Assembly (NCBI RefSeq): GCF_907164915.1
Contig: NC_061870.1
Location: 24,279,348-24,343,347, forward strand
DNA length: 64,000 nucleotides
Direction of reading: 5' to 3'
Source of the DNA: Impatiens glandulifera
Taxonomy: Eukaryota > Streptophyta > Magnoliopsida > Ericales > Balsaminaceae
In this document: positions 43,486 through 54,809 of the stretch, piece after piece
How the letters are laid out: every line of letters starts with the position of its first letter
Position numbering within the stretch: position 1 is the stretch's first letter
The notes under the pieces: generated by a model
Database searches by the model: none
Told to the model about the DNA's origin: nothing
What the model saw: only the letters and a program-made list of their open reading frames with translations
Position numbers and translations under genes: made by a program

Positions 43486-43956
43486 TAGGGATGGCAATGA
43501 GGCGGTTCGGGGCGGGGAATGTATTTACCGTCCCCGCACAGTTTTATTTTAGGAGATTTTTTCAATACCATCCCCGCCCCATTCGGTTTTCAATTTTCTG
43601 TTTCGGGGAATCCCGCGGGACACTGTTAATAATTTTTTTTTAAATAAAATAAAAGTTATACAATAAAATTATATAAACAGTTTTTTAATATAATATATTA
43701 AAATTTTATATTATTATAAATAAATAACCTTACTACCCCTATAAAATATAGTGAATAAATAAATATATTGGTAATTTAATATATTTAATTATGGTTATGG
43801 TATTCGGAGCAGAATTGGGTGAAATCGGGGCGGGCCGAGGCGGAGGACACAAGTACCATCCCCACCCCATCCACATTCGATTTCGGGAAAAAACCGTCCC
43901 AAATAGGACAATTCGGTTCGGTTTTTGCGGGGCGATTTCAAATTGTTATCCTTAGA
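43486..43956. mobile_element. Non-autonomous hAT element, 471 bp
   Basis: Ends TAGGGATGGCAAT and, inverted, TAAGGATAACAAT. The 8-bp target duplication AATGAGAC is perfect (43478-43485 and 43957-43964; two bases separate the right repeat from it). Subterminal regions carry GGGGCGGGG, GGTTCGG and their complements. The open frame at 43819-44022 only crosses these repeats and is not a gene. Confidence 0.85.
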
Positions 43957-43964
43957 AATGAGAC

Positions 43965-44712
43965 TACTTTAAAACTGCATCAATTAGGTCATGAGAAAAC
44001 AATTATATATCCCTCGCCTTAAACTATAGAAAATTTATTTATCCTGTTATCAAAATTAATTGAGTTGTATAGAAAATTGCTTACCCTCTAAATATTCTCT
44101 ATAACATCCACATAATCACTCAATTTGAAATGGAACACTTCATGTTAATCATTACACAATATGAATTCAATAATAATCTTTGTTGACAAATATTATTTTA
44201 AAGAATTTTTCTTCTTTTTGTTAAATTTATCATGTTATAAAGATTCAAATATAAAAGAATTCTTCTATTTCTATCCATGAAAGTAAGTGTCCATCTTTTC
44301 TACTTACTCATTTCTTATGTAAGAGGATTTTTTATTTAGCTTAATTATTTTTTATGTCATTTTAATTTGAAATAGAGATGTGATATTAACTACATATGTT
44401 AAATCATATTAAGTTTGAGTTAGATCAATAGGGTAGGGTGAAGGTCATGTTAATTACATATTAATATGTCATGCCAAGCGAAAGATTTTAATCCAAATTA
44501 ATAAAAGGTTAATATCGCTCAAACCCTGAATCTATCATTTGAAATGATTAACACTTTTATTTATATATTGTACATGTATAGAGTGTTTTGAAAATCTCAA
44601 ACTTTTATATTAGTGCATATTATTCTTTTCTTGAATGTTGTCTACTTCATGTTCCTTTTTTTTTCAGCTAAACTTATGACAATTTTGTTTTTCCTCGCAA
44701 GATGTATTATCT

Positions 44713-44803
<91 letters not shown>

Positions 44804-45367
44804 CTTAAATAATTAAAAAATGATAAAACTTCTAGGACATTCAAGAATATGATCAATTGGCCGGAAGGCACTAGAGAATATAAGACTTGACATATTTTAG
44901 TCACAATCAATTATCTGTTCTCCTTTATTGCTTTTATTACATTTCAATCCCCAAACTAACATTAATAACTAAATGAATTAAAAAAATGCAATATGTGCAC
45001 AAGAACAACACAAATATATGACTGGAAATTAGCCACGAATTGCATTAAATCATATCATATAAAATTAATTGTAGGGACTTGAATGCATATACCACCTGCA
45101 GATATTGGTAAATCTTATTGAGCTGACAATATTTATTTTAGAAATAATTAAACTTTATGGTAAATCTAGAATTAGTGCAAAACTTCATCAACCTAAAACT
45201 TAACTAGTGACTAGTTAGTTATGGATCAATAAAAAGTTTCTCTCTTTAATATTTATGTAAGCCCAAAATTTACAATCATAAAAGATATAGTGGACTCTTT
45301 ACAAAAAAAAATAATAATAATAATTCAAATACATGTTTTAATCTAAGAGCTCAATACTTTTTTGAAC
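43965..45367. other. AT-rich intergenic DNA
   Basis: No gene is supported. It holds the (AT)n tract at 44717-44800. Confidence 0.55.
44717..44800. repeat. (AT)n microsatellite
   Basis: About 42 uninterrupted AT units. Ile-Tyr repeat open frames on both strands here are artefacts of the repeat. Confidence 0.97.
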
Positions 45368-45681
45368 TAGTGCCGGTCCCAAGAATTGGGCTGCCCCATC
45401 CCATGTAAGAAAAAATAGAAATTTTTGTTTAATGCCCTAATTTTAGTTAAAAAATTTTATTAAAAAAAGTATTTTTAGTGAAATTTGAACCATAACTACT
45501 AATTAAAATACATTTCTTCATCTTAAACCACTATCCTACACACTATTATATTAAAATTTTTATAAATTTAACTAAAATCATATTTTTATTATTAAATGGA
45601 CTACCCTGCGGAGTTGGCTTCCTTGAGAAGTGGGCTGCTCTAGCGCGTGGGCTTGCCGGACTTACCCCAGGACCGGCCCTG
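45368..45681 (-). mobile_element. hAT-type MITE, copy C
   Basis: On the minus strand it begins CAGGGCCGGTCCTGGGGTAA and ends GGGACCGGCACTA. It shares the GTCCGGCAAGCCCACG block with copies A and B. The flanks TTTTGAAC and TTTCCAAC are an 8-bp target duplication with two changes. Confidence 0.8.
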
Positions 45682-46820
45682 TTTCCAACCAACGTGAAAT
45701 CGCATGAATTTTAGTTCAGAACCATTATCAACTCCGAGTTAGTAGGTTTTATGTGGGCAAAAATAATTTATATACTTGATCTTTTTTTTATCGGGGATGT
45801 TTGCGATAATTTATATTGATTGAGCAGATTTCGAATCATTTATGATAAATAATGTCATAACTTGAACTTAATAATTTTATGATTTTCACAATTATATTAT
45901 GATCTTCACGATATATTGAATTAATGAAATTATTAAAAGACGAACAAGATGAAAATTATTTTTGTGTTATGTTTTGGTGATATGATTTCTATAATATTAG
46001 ATATTTGGAATATTTGATTTATCTAGAGGTACTTTGTATTAAAGCGGGGATTCTGATGACTTTGAGTGTCATTTTAGTTTTTCTTAATTAAAAAAAATTA
46101 TAAATAAACTCAAGGTAATCAACTATTTAATTCTTATATAAAAATAATAACTTATCATCTTTTTATTAAAATAATAAATTTAGTGTATATTTAGCTAAGT
46201 GACCAATTTGAAATGTTATAGATGATTTAAAGAACACTACCTTTACCTTGTAAATAATAAATTTTTGGATTTTTTTTTTCTGAGAAATCAAGTGAGGCAG
46301 GGTTTGAGCCATGGGCCCTTATTGGGCTGAAGCTTTCAGGGTTACATCACCGTTTAGCTCAATCCCGATTTTGAACGCGTACCCAAAGACAGACTTATTT
46401 TAAAATTGTTTGTAAATTTACATATTTTTATTTAGTTTGTAATTATAATAAACATTTAAGTTGGAATTTTATAAACATTATAAATAATTTAAACATAATA
46501 TTCAACAACGTTTTAAATCCAATATTCCAAGTGTAACCTTCTATATTAGTTTGGAGGGCTATATATTATTGTAAATATATTTGGCTACTAATAAAATATT
46601 AATTAACAACTAAATCAATAAAAGTGGTAGATTAGTTATTTTATTATATATTAATTATGTCATAATAGTAATTAATTTTAAAGTGTTTTTCTATTAGTTA
46701 AGTTTTTCTACCATTATTATAAATAGATAAATTTATGTAAATATTATCAATTCAATAAATCATATTAGTCTAATCATTTACTTTAAAACTCAATTAAAAT
46801 CAAATAGTTCTATCTTACAA
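45682..46820. other. AT-rich intergenic DNA with a SINE-like scrap
   Basis: Near 46290-46375 the minus strand has TTGAGCTAAACGGTGATG and later GGCTCAAACCCTG, resembling pol III A and B boxes. Nothing else is recognised. Confidence 0.4.
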
Positions 46821-46975
46821 TTTTATTTTTTAAAATTTTAAGAAACGACAATCTTATTTTTTAAAATTTTAAGAAACGACAATCTTATTTTTTAAAATTT
46901 TAAGAAACGACAATTTTATTTTGTAAAATTTTAAGAAACGACAATCTTATTTTTTAAAATTGTAAGAAACGACAA
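46821..46975. repeat. 31-bp minisatellite, five units
   Basis: Five tandem copies of a 31-bp unit built from TCTTATTTTTTAAAATTTTA followed by AGAAACGACAA, with only a few changes. Exact period and near identity suggest a recent local duplication. Confidence 0.95.
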
Positions 46976-47504
46976 GTATTTGTTAATTGTAATGAATATT
47001 GTGTTCTTACAGATATATCTTTATATTTTGATTTAATTCCTATTTAGTGAACTTTTCCAGTTTTATGTATGATAATATTAACATGTTTTTATTGGTCAAT
47101 CTGATATGTCGTATATTAAAATCTATTTTCACTATATTCGAGAAAAAGTTGTACCAAAATTCTTGAATCTCGTCGATTGTAAGGTATGTGCTCACCTTTT
47201 AGTTGGTTTGAAAGAGGGCGATAAAATATTAACAACTAATTAAAAAAAAGTATTTATTACTTCTTCAGTCTAGTAGTGATAGATTATTTATTTTATTATA
47301 TCCTAATACATAACCCTATTAATTAACTTTCAATAATTTAATTTTTTTACTAGAATTATAAATAGATAAACAATTATAATATTATCAATTTAATAAATTA
47401 TATTAATTTAATCTTTTACTTTAATAATAACTTAATCAATTAGTTCATATTTATTGTTAGAGCTGGTAGGAAGTGATTTTTTTGTGTTTTGTTTGAGTTT
47501 TCTG
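46976..47504. other. AT-rich intergenic DNA
   Basis: No feature visible. Confidence 0.5.
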
Positions 47505-48030
47505 GTTCCATTAAAATTAGGTAAAATTGGTTTTTATTTATTTTTTATCAAATTATTTTTTATCTTTAGATTTTTATTTAGTAATTAATTTATATTAAAA
47601 AAATAAGGAAATTTTTTAATATTTTAATAAATAAATAAATTGATGATGTAATGTTTGAATTTTGAAATAAAAACTTGGTTAGATTAAAAGTAAGAAAAAT
47701 TAATTTTTATTTATTTTTGACTAAATTACTTTTTATCTCTAGAATTTATTTAGTAATTAATTTATATTAAAAAAATAAAGAATAATTTTAATATTTTAAT
47801 AAATAAATAAATTGATGATGTAATGTTTGAATTTTGAAATAAAAAATTAGTTAGATTAAAAGTAGGAAAAATTGATTTTTATTTATTTTTGACTAAACTA
47901 CTTTTTATCTCTAGAATTTTATTTATTAATTAATTTATATTGAAAAAATAAAGAATAATTTTAATATTCTAATATTTTAATAAATAAATAAATTGATGAT
48001 GTAATGTTTGAATTTTAAAATAAAAACTGA
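47505..48030. repeat. Tandem repeat of about 172-181 bp, three units
   Basis: The phrase TTGATGATGTAATGTTTGAA recurs at 47640, 47812 and 47993, with matching surrounding text such as TTTTTATTTATTTTTGACTAA. The third unit has a short internal duplication of TAATATT. No coding content. Confidence 0.9.
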
Positions 48031-48563
48031 TAAGAATGAAATCATCAATTCTAAAATCTAAATATTTCACATAAAATATTCTTCCAATTATTTATCCAAC
48101 CAATACTATATTATTATAAATAAAATAATAATAACTAATTAATTATTAATTCTTTTCAAGATCCTTTCACTTTTATAAACAAACTCCCATACGTTATAGT
48201 CAATTTAAAACTTAAAATAATAATTTTATATTAAAAACCCATAATATTATCCAGATGTCAAATGGAAGAACTGCCTCAGTGGATGACATGCATAGAAAAC
48301 GTATGCCACGTCATGCGATGACATACACGTGGAAGTTGTTTACAGTAAAGATTCGTCCTAGTCAAACTTTAGCGGTGGTCATGCATGCTTGATTTTAGGG
48401 TTCCGTTTGATTCAACTTATTTGAAAACTAAAGTGAAGAAACGAACGGATCACCAATCATAAGACGAGACCTGGTAAACATATAGTTTACACATGTACCC
48501 ATAAAATAAAAAAATTATCAAGCTGTTCTACTGAATGAATGAATGAATATACTCTGTCTTTTT

Positions 48564-48601
<38 letters not shown>

Positions 48602-48982
48602 GCTAATTTAGAGACACCCTTTGATTCAATTATTCATTCCTTCAACGGAAAAAAGCTAGCTCTCCCGGTTTAAGGATTCCCCAATACCATCTCTTCTTGA
48701 TTCTTCATCCTGTTAAACTCCGCCGCCCTTCGTTTCATTCGGGTTCGTATTGTTTTTCTTAATAGATTTGATTCAAGAACCCAAATGGGTATGATTTGAA
48801 ACAAGATGTCATGATTTCTTATTGATGAGAGATTGGGTTTCAATGATTTATTGTTTGATTAATGGGTTATCTATATATATATATCTAATCAATGTTTATT
48901 AATGTAATTGAACAGATTTGTGAGATCGAGTTGAAGATTGATTGATTGATTGAAAGATTTAAGCTTTCTTTGATCAATCAAA
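48031..48982 (+). promoter_or_regulatory. Promoter and 5' leader region of the ACR gene
   Basis: A TATA-like TATTATATATATG is near 48588-48602. G-box or ABRE-like ACACGTGG (about 48326) and CCACGTCA (about 48308) lie further upstream; these ACGT-core sites could be read by bZIP factors, which is inference. The leader from about 48640 is CT-rich and seems split by an intron: donor near 48740 (CATTCGG|GTTCGT) and acceptor near 48914 (TTGAACAG|ATTTGTG). The true transcription start is unknown. Confidence 0.5.
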
Positions 48983-50869
48983 ATGGAGGTAGCAAAATAC
49001 AGACCCTATTTCGATCCAGAATATGAGACACTCATGGATAGAATATACCCTCCAAAGTACGTGTACATATAATTACTATAAACTAATTAATAATTAATTC
49101 TGGGTTTTTCATTAATTATTGTAATTTGCATGCATCTTTTAGGGTTACCATTGATAATGAATCGTGTCCTAATTGTACACTTGTTAAGGTAAAGTATTGG
49201 GATCTGTAAATTAATTAAGGTAAATGTTAAATTGTCAAAGTTAATTAATTGTCTTTTACTTTGTTATTATTATATAGGTTGACAGTGCAAACAAGCACGG
49301 GATATTGCTGGAGATGGTCCAAGTTTTGACTGATGTTGATTTGGTCATTTCAAAATCATATATCTGTTCTGATGGTGGTTGGTTCATGGATGGTAATTAT
49401 AAAAGTTACTTTCATCTATGGTAAAAAATTTATGTTGAACTGACATTCAAATGTAAATTTTTGTTTGTTAGTTTTTCACGTGACAGATCAGCTTGGAAAC
49501 AAAATCACTGACGATACCATCTTGCTTTACATACAACAGGTCTGTTTTTGTTTTTGTTTCTGTTTCTGTTTCTTTTTCTGATTAAAGTAAATGAGAAGTC
49601 ATTAATTATTATTAATTGAAACAGGCAATCTGTGCAAAAGGTAGTGGTCGTGGTGGTGGTGGGTCGTCGCATGGTTTGTTACCATGCACAGGACCAATGA
49701 GAATGCGTCAGGTATGGACAGGTCAAGCGACTTTAGAAATCGCAGGCTATGATAGACCTGGTCTGCTGTCGGAAATATCTGCTGGACTCGCCGAGCTTCA
49801 ATGTCAGGTCAGTGCTGCTGTGGCTTGGACACATAAAGGTAGAGCAGCATGTATAATGTACCTAGAAGACAAACAAACTGTTCCTGGGCTTGCTGAAATT
49901 CGTGCCCATATTGCTAGTGTCGTTGAAGCCCATCATCATGAAGGAGAACAATGGGCGGTTCGGATAGGTGATCCGGCTGGTATTCCGGCAGCTGCTGGTC
50001 CATCCCAAACAGAGAGACGGCTACACCAGTTGATGTGTGCTAACAGTGATAATAATTTCCAAGATTGCTGTAGAATTGGAAACACGATATCGACGGACAC
50101 AACACAAGTAGCTATTGATTACTGTAAGGAAAGAGGTTATTCAATGGTGAATGTTAAATGCAGAGACAGACCGAAATTACTGTTTGATACCGTTTGTACA
50201 CTTACTGACATGGAATACGAAGTTTTCCATGCTTCCATAAGTTCTCGAAGCTCTATAGCTATTCAGGAGTATTACGTTCGACAGAAAGACGGCTGCACGT
50301 TGAATTCAGAGAGTGATCGGATACGAGTCGCTCAATCTCTCATTGCAGCCATTGAACGTCGAGTTTCCCATGTAAGATCACCTTGTTTGATGTTGGTTAT
50401 TTCAAATAATGATGATTTTAATGTTTTAATTTTCCTTATGCAGGGGCTAAGGCTTGAAATTACTGCCCGGAATAGGTTGGGTCTACTCTCGAACGTAAGC
50501 AGGGCATTACGAGAAAACGGGCTATCAATAATGAGAGCAGAGGTGAAGACTAGAGGTGAAAAGGCAATTGGGTCTTTTTATGTGACGGATGTTTCAGGTC
50601 AAGAGGTTAGCCAACATACGGTTCAGATGTTAACGAAGGAGATAGAAGGGACTGCAACGATCAAGGTGATGAATCAATACTCGCAACGAAAACCTTCTTT
50701 ACAGAAAGATATTTCGTCGTCGAATATTATGTTGACGACTGTCAATAACAATACACTAGTAAAAGAGAAGGAAGAAGAACAAAATGGTAGGGCTAGAACT
50801 TCATTAGGAGGGTTGTTATGGGCACAGCTAGGGAAGATTTCAAGTAACTTTGGTCCAATTAAATCATAA
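48983..50869 (+). CDS. ACT-domain repeat (ACR) protein, six exons
   Basis: Exons 48983-49056, 49143-49188, 49278-49392, 49472-49539, 49625-50371 and 50444-50869 join in frame with GT-AG introns and give 491 residues starting [17 protein letters not shown]. Four ACT domains are visible: about residues 36-100 ([16 protein letters not shown]), 136-182 ([17 protein letters not shown]), 275-322 ([17 protein letters not shown]) and 352-400 ([16 protein letters not shown]). ACR proteins lack a catalytic domain and are thought to sense amino acids or related ligands; the DRPGLL-type loops are the ligand or dimer face. The start resembles the ACR3-like clade as I remember it. A Gly/Ser-rich linker (residues 107-117) precedes the second domain. 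The last intron is 72 bp and free of in-frame stops, so its retention would add 24 residues rather than truncate the protein. Confidence 0.93.
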
Positions 50870-51531
50870 TATTGATTTACATCACAAAACAGACAAGAAG
50901 AATCATGAAATGAAATCTGTAAATATACATCTGTTACTGTCCTTATGCTAGTTTTTTTTTTTTTTCACTTCTACTAGTTTTCATGATTCATAGTTTCATA
51001 CTCGTTCACAAATCTATTAGGAAAGATAGTTCAAGTGGAAAAACATCCTAATTGAATTGGGGGTAATGGTCATGCTAGAAAAGATAATCAAGAACATCAA
51101 AGTAAACAAGACCCAACAAATCTCAAAAGTTCTAAATCAAGATTTTTGCTAATTGAAGCTTGAAACATGAAAGTCTTAGTAGCATGTCCATCATACCATC
51201 TAACACAAAGTTGATGCAAGAATGAAGCTTTCACATCACTAGTGATGTGATTTCTTAGTTCATCTTGATTGAGTATAGTTCTTGGTAATCTATAACTTTC
51301 TAAATTCTGCTATGTATGCGTATTGGATGATCTGATTTGGGCATTATTATGATAAGAAACTGAGAAGTTATGTGAGCTAACTAATTGCATTTTCTACTCA
51401 AATTACACAATCAAGAACAGAAAACAGTAGGGATGAAACGATTAATGATACTTTGAATTTGAGAGAAATAGTTATAATATACTCAATACCACTTACAGTC
51501 ATCATTTTCTTCACACTATCGTGAGGCAAAA
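50870..51531. other. ACR 3' untranslated region and spacer
   Basis: The first 150 bp or so are likely 3' untranslated region. A perfect 20-bp palindrome lies at 51231-51250. No other gene is visible. Confidence 0.5.
51231..51250. repeat. Perfect 20-bp palindrome
   Basis: TCACATCACTAGTGATGTGA equals its own reverse complement. Function unknown. Confidence 0.95.
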
Positions 51532-51973
51532 TTAGGGATCCTTCGCGATGATGTCCCTTAAGGACGCCATCATCACTTCTCCAGTAACATCAACAGTTTC
51601 CTCAATTATCCCATTCCGATAATAATTGAAGAAGGTTAAGAAACAATTATAGTAATCTTAGATACATTTATGTTAGTTTATAACAGCTTCGATCCTTCCC
51701 ACTGATCTCCACAAAGTCGCTCCGAAGTCTCTTGATTGTTTGTATCGGGAGACGATTGCAGCTGCGATGATTTGAAGAGGAGGCGATGCTCCAGAATTGA
51801 CGAGTTAGGGTTTTGGAGAGTTCGGAGAGATCTTCACTGGAAGCTAGATCGGGATTATACGGCGACGGTGGATCTTTCTGTCTTGTTGTGCGATTCATCA
51901 TCATCATCTTGATCGAGTTAAATTGATGGATGGAAATAGGATTTTTCCTCGAATGTTTTGATAATAATATCAC
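51532..51973 (-). pseudogene. Decayed fragment of a BSD-domain protein gene
   Basis: The minus-strand frame 51973-51668 contains DLSELSKTLTRQFWSIAS, and 35 residues on IKRLRSDFVEISGK. These resemble the N-terminus of plant BSD-domain proteins (DLSELTKTLTRQFWGVASFL and IRSDFAEIGGK style). A second block, on the minus strand from about 51620 to 51532, reads TVDVTGEVMMASLRDIIAKD, like the VTEEVVAFARNIA stretch ahead of the BSD domain. The proline-rich part between the two motifs appears shifted or lost, and the BSD domain itself is absent. I read it as a truncated gene copy; a divergent functional short gene cannot be excluded. Confidence 0.5.
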
Positions 51974-52149
51974 AAATTGTTTTTTTTTATATATATCTAC
52001 AAGAAAAGGTTTCTCAAAAGAAATACCACATTAACCATTGAGAAATATACTTAAAAAAAAACACTTATAGACAATTAAAGTAACTAATCTAAATCTATTT
52101 TTCAATGTCACATACAGAAAAATGTTAAACAACCGTGCTTAAATTATTT

Positions 52150-52960
52150 TCAACGTAACCAGAAAATGTTAAATAATCATAAACGACAATTTTAAGGACG
52201 TAATCAGAAAATGTTAAATAATCATAAACGACAATTTTAAGGGCTTTTTTTACTATCTTCACCGTGAATAAAGAACAAAGCGAAACGAGATCGAAGATAT
52301 GACAACGTACTCACATTTTTTTGTTGATTGATTAATCGTTGGAATAATTTGATGGAAGATTGACCTAGGAAATGAATACAATCGGAAATTTTGGTTTCAG
52401 ATTTCCGGTCGGACCGAATTTTGACCGATTTCAAATAGCAACTGTATTGAAGTCAAAAGTTGGACCGTCCATTCATCTGTTTCATGGTCGGGCCGGTTGA
52501 ATCGTGTAATATTCAATTTAGTTTAATTTTTTAATTTGGTTAGATAGAAACTATTTTTTTCACTGAATATTGTCGATTCATTTGGATTAATGGGAAAATG
52601 TTAAATAATCATAAACGACAATTTTAAGAACTTTCTTTTACTATCTTAACCGTGAATAAAGAACAAAGCGAAACGAGATCGAAGATATAACAACGTACTC
52701 ACATTTTTTTTTTGTTGATTGATTAATAGTTGAAAAAATTTGATGGAAGATTGACATAGGAAAGGAATACAGTTGAACATTTTCGTTTCAGATTTTCGGT
52801 CGGACCGAATTTTGTCAAAAGCTGGACCGTCCATTCATCTATTTCATGGTCGGATTGGTTGAATCGCGTAATATTCAATTTAGTTTAATTTTTTAATTTG
52901 GTTAGATAGAAACTATTTTTTTAGCTCAATATTGTCAACTTCATTTGGATTGAATATTTA
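52150..52960. repeat. Tandem duplication, period 388 bp
   Basis: Unit 1 (about 52203-52590) and unit 2 (about 52591-52960) share long exact stretches; for example ACCGTGAATAAAGAACAAAG starts at 52261 and 52649. Unit 2 lacks about 33 bp after CGGACCGAATTTTG. A 34-bp head phrase with AATAATCATAAACGACAATT occurs a third time near 52169. Open frames on the minus strand in each unit (62-65 codons) are paralogous to one another but have no known domain and different ends, so I do not call them genes. Confidence 0.9.
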
Positions 52961-53365
52961 CATAGATCAATATGGTCCGCACTAAAAGGCAAAGCCACAA
53001 GAGCTTGGGAATCTTGGCCAAATTAAATCTAAGATCATAACAAGATATTTTAGTTCATTCCTTTGTGAAAACCTTGTATGAAATCTCAAAACGAAAATCT
53101 CATCAAGACTCTAACACTTGGATGATATCAATTTCCTTCATTTTTTATATCTACTTTTCAATAGTTGTACATATATATATATATACTTGATGAACATACA
53201 CATTGTTCTTGCCTTTTTGTGCTACAAAAGACAACTAAGAACAGCTTAGAATTACCAACTCATATATATGAACAATCTAATTTCAGGCTATATATTAATA
53301 ATTTATTCATGAAATAGACAACTCAATAAAGCATAAAGTCGAATGATGAATTAACAATTAGAAAT
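52961..53365. other. 3' flank of the VQ gene and spacer
   Basis: AT-rich with a (TA)n run at about 53168-53182. No other feature. Confidence 0.5.
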
Positions 53366-53911
53366 TCACAAATCAGGAAATACTTGTAATGAAAATGAAT
53401 TACTTGTATTCATCTCAAATGCAGAAAACATGCCCGGACTCAAAGCCGGGAAGGATGACCACAACGGCGAGGACATACCAAACCACCCAGCTGGAGAATT
53501 CTTCATCTCGAAAGTCGACTCAGCCGCGGAACATGTATTCCATAAACTCGGCGATTGAATTGTCTTCACATAATTTAACAGATCATGATCTTGTTCTGGC
53601 GGCGGCACATGATCAGTACTCTTGTCGAGAGCAAGCGGCGGTGGTGCCAGCTTGTGAAGCCGCCGTCGTCGCCGCGATGACTGGAACTCCGGTTCAGCAG
53701 TGAGCTTCTGCACGAGTTGTTTAAAATGTAAAGGGTTGACATTATAAACGCGTGGAGGAGTAGGAGGGATAGGGGCAATCGGCTTCTTTGTGATCTTGGG
53801 AGGCGGTTTACGGACAGAATGGAGGGAGGAATTGTAATTGGGCAGGGACGTTGTAATAATTTGGGTCTCTCCGGTTGTAAAAGAAAGCAAAGTAGATGAG
53901 TGGGATTTCAT
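53366..53911 (-). CDS. VQ-motif protein
   Basis: An intronless ORF of 181 residues contains the VQ motif FKQLVQKLTA at residues 63-72 (consensus F-x-x-x-V-Q-x-L-T-G; here the last residue is Ala). A proline-rich run (KPIAPIPPTPP) precedes it and a basic run (SRRRRRLHKL) follows, probably a nuclear localisation signal. VQ proteins are plant cofactors that bind WRKY factors or sigma-factor-like partners and modulate defence and development. The gene has a TATA box at 53968-53975 and a leader of about 35 bp. Two TTGAC cores (W-box type) lie further upstream. The start ATG at 53911 is the first after the TATA box. Intronless structure and length fit the family. Confidence 0.9.
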   Translation of the reverse strand: MKSHSSTLLSFTTGETQIITTSLPNYNSSLHSVRKPPPKITKKPIAPIPPTPPRVYNVNPLHFKQLVQKLTAEPEFQSSRRRRRLHKLAPPPLALDKSTDHVPPPEQDHDLLNYVKTIQSPSLWNTCSAAESTFEMKNSPAGWFGMSSPLWSSFPALSPGMFSAFEMNTSNSFSLQVFPDL

Positions 53912-53967
53912 ATTTGTAGATTATTTGAAAATGGAAATGGTGATGATCCTTTGCACGAGTGTTTGAG

Positions 53968-53975
53968 TATTTATA
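53968..53975 (-). promoter_or_regulatory. TATA box of the VQ gene
   Basis: TATAAATA on the minus strand, 57 bp upstream of the ATG. Confidence 0.75.
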
Positions 53976-54159
53976 GACAAGGAATCCTTTGATTGTAGAT
54001 GCTGCATGGGCATGACGGAGTGATGACACATTGACAGGAGTGGAGAGTGAAAGAGGAGAGAGATGGAAGAAAAATGTTTGTTTTTAGGCGTCGGCGTGCG
54101 TCGGCGGCGGCGGGGGAGAGACGAGAAATGAGATAGGGGTGACGCAGGGAAGGAAAGAA

Positions 54160-54190
54160 TGGGCGGTCAAAATGCTGAATATTTGACTTT
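54160..54190. promoter_or_regulatory. W-box-like pair upstream of the VQ gene
   Basis: TTTTGACCGC (minus strand, about 54172-54163) and TTTGACTTT (plus strand, about 54182) both contain the WRKY core TTGAC. They lie about 190-215 bp upstream of the TATA box. Because VQ proteins partner WRKY factors, feedback control is possible; this is inference. Confidence 0.35.
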
Positions 54191-54809
54191 CAAACGCAAC
54201 CGCCTCCATTATTGGCCTTTTCCTTTCTCTTCCCCATCATTATTCATTACTTTGTTTCATAGTCCCTTTACCACTTGGTATGGGCATTCTTGTACTTAAT
54301 ACAACTGCCCTATGTGAGAGGGGACAGACCTCATAATGTGTTTGATTTAAAATATATATATATATATAACCAAATGAAAGATTATGCTATTTGTTTATGA
54401 AATGTTTGATATATTTGATCCATTTGATTTTTATGAATTCTAATTATCTCTTTTCAATATGTATAGATCACATTATATTTAAAAATTAAAGTTAGTTATA
54501 TATATTATTAAAAATAAAAGTAATTCTTAATTAAGAGATCAATCCTACATTCCTACTTAGAAAGTCTTAATTTGTTACAAAGTTATCAATAATTAAGTGT
54601 ATCAAATATTTTTAACTCATATTTAAATCCATATCGAATATTTATATAGTACGAAAACATTTTCCCATATGAGATCTCACAAAATTTATTGATTTTCAAA
54701 TTCAAACTCCAAACTTATATATATATATTTTTTATAAAGAATTAATTCTCATTTAATCGATTGAGAATTTCATATAAGAAATTAATTAGTTTTTTTTAAA
54801 TGGTTCATG
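54191..54809. other. VQ upstream region and AT-rich spacer
   Basis: Pyrimidine-rich sequence to about 54250, then AT-rich DNA with (TA)n runs near 54355 and 54718. No gene visible. Confidence 0.45.

Noticed and set aside
44613..44910. Open frames on both strands with long Ile-Tyr runs
   Set aside because: They are translations of the (AT)n microsatellite at 44717-44800.
49616..49624. ATG at 49616 as the start of the ACT-repeat gene
   Set aside because: It lies in intron 4; four upstream exons join in frame and restore the first ACT domain.
53389..53778. Open frames overlapping the VQ gene on other frames
   Set aside because: They are shadows of the VQ coding sequence, which alone has the family motif and promoter context.
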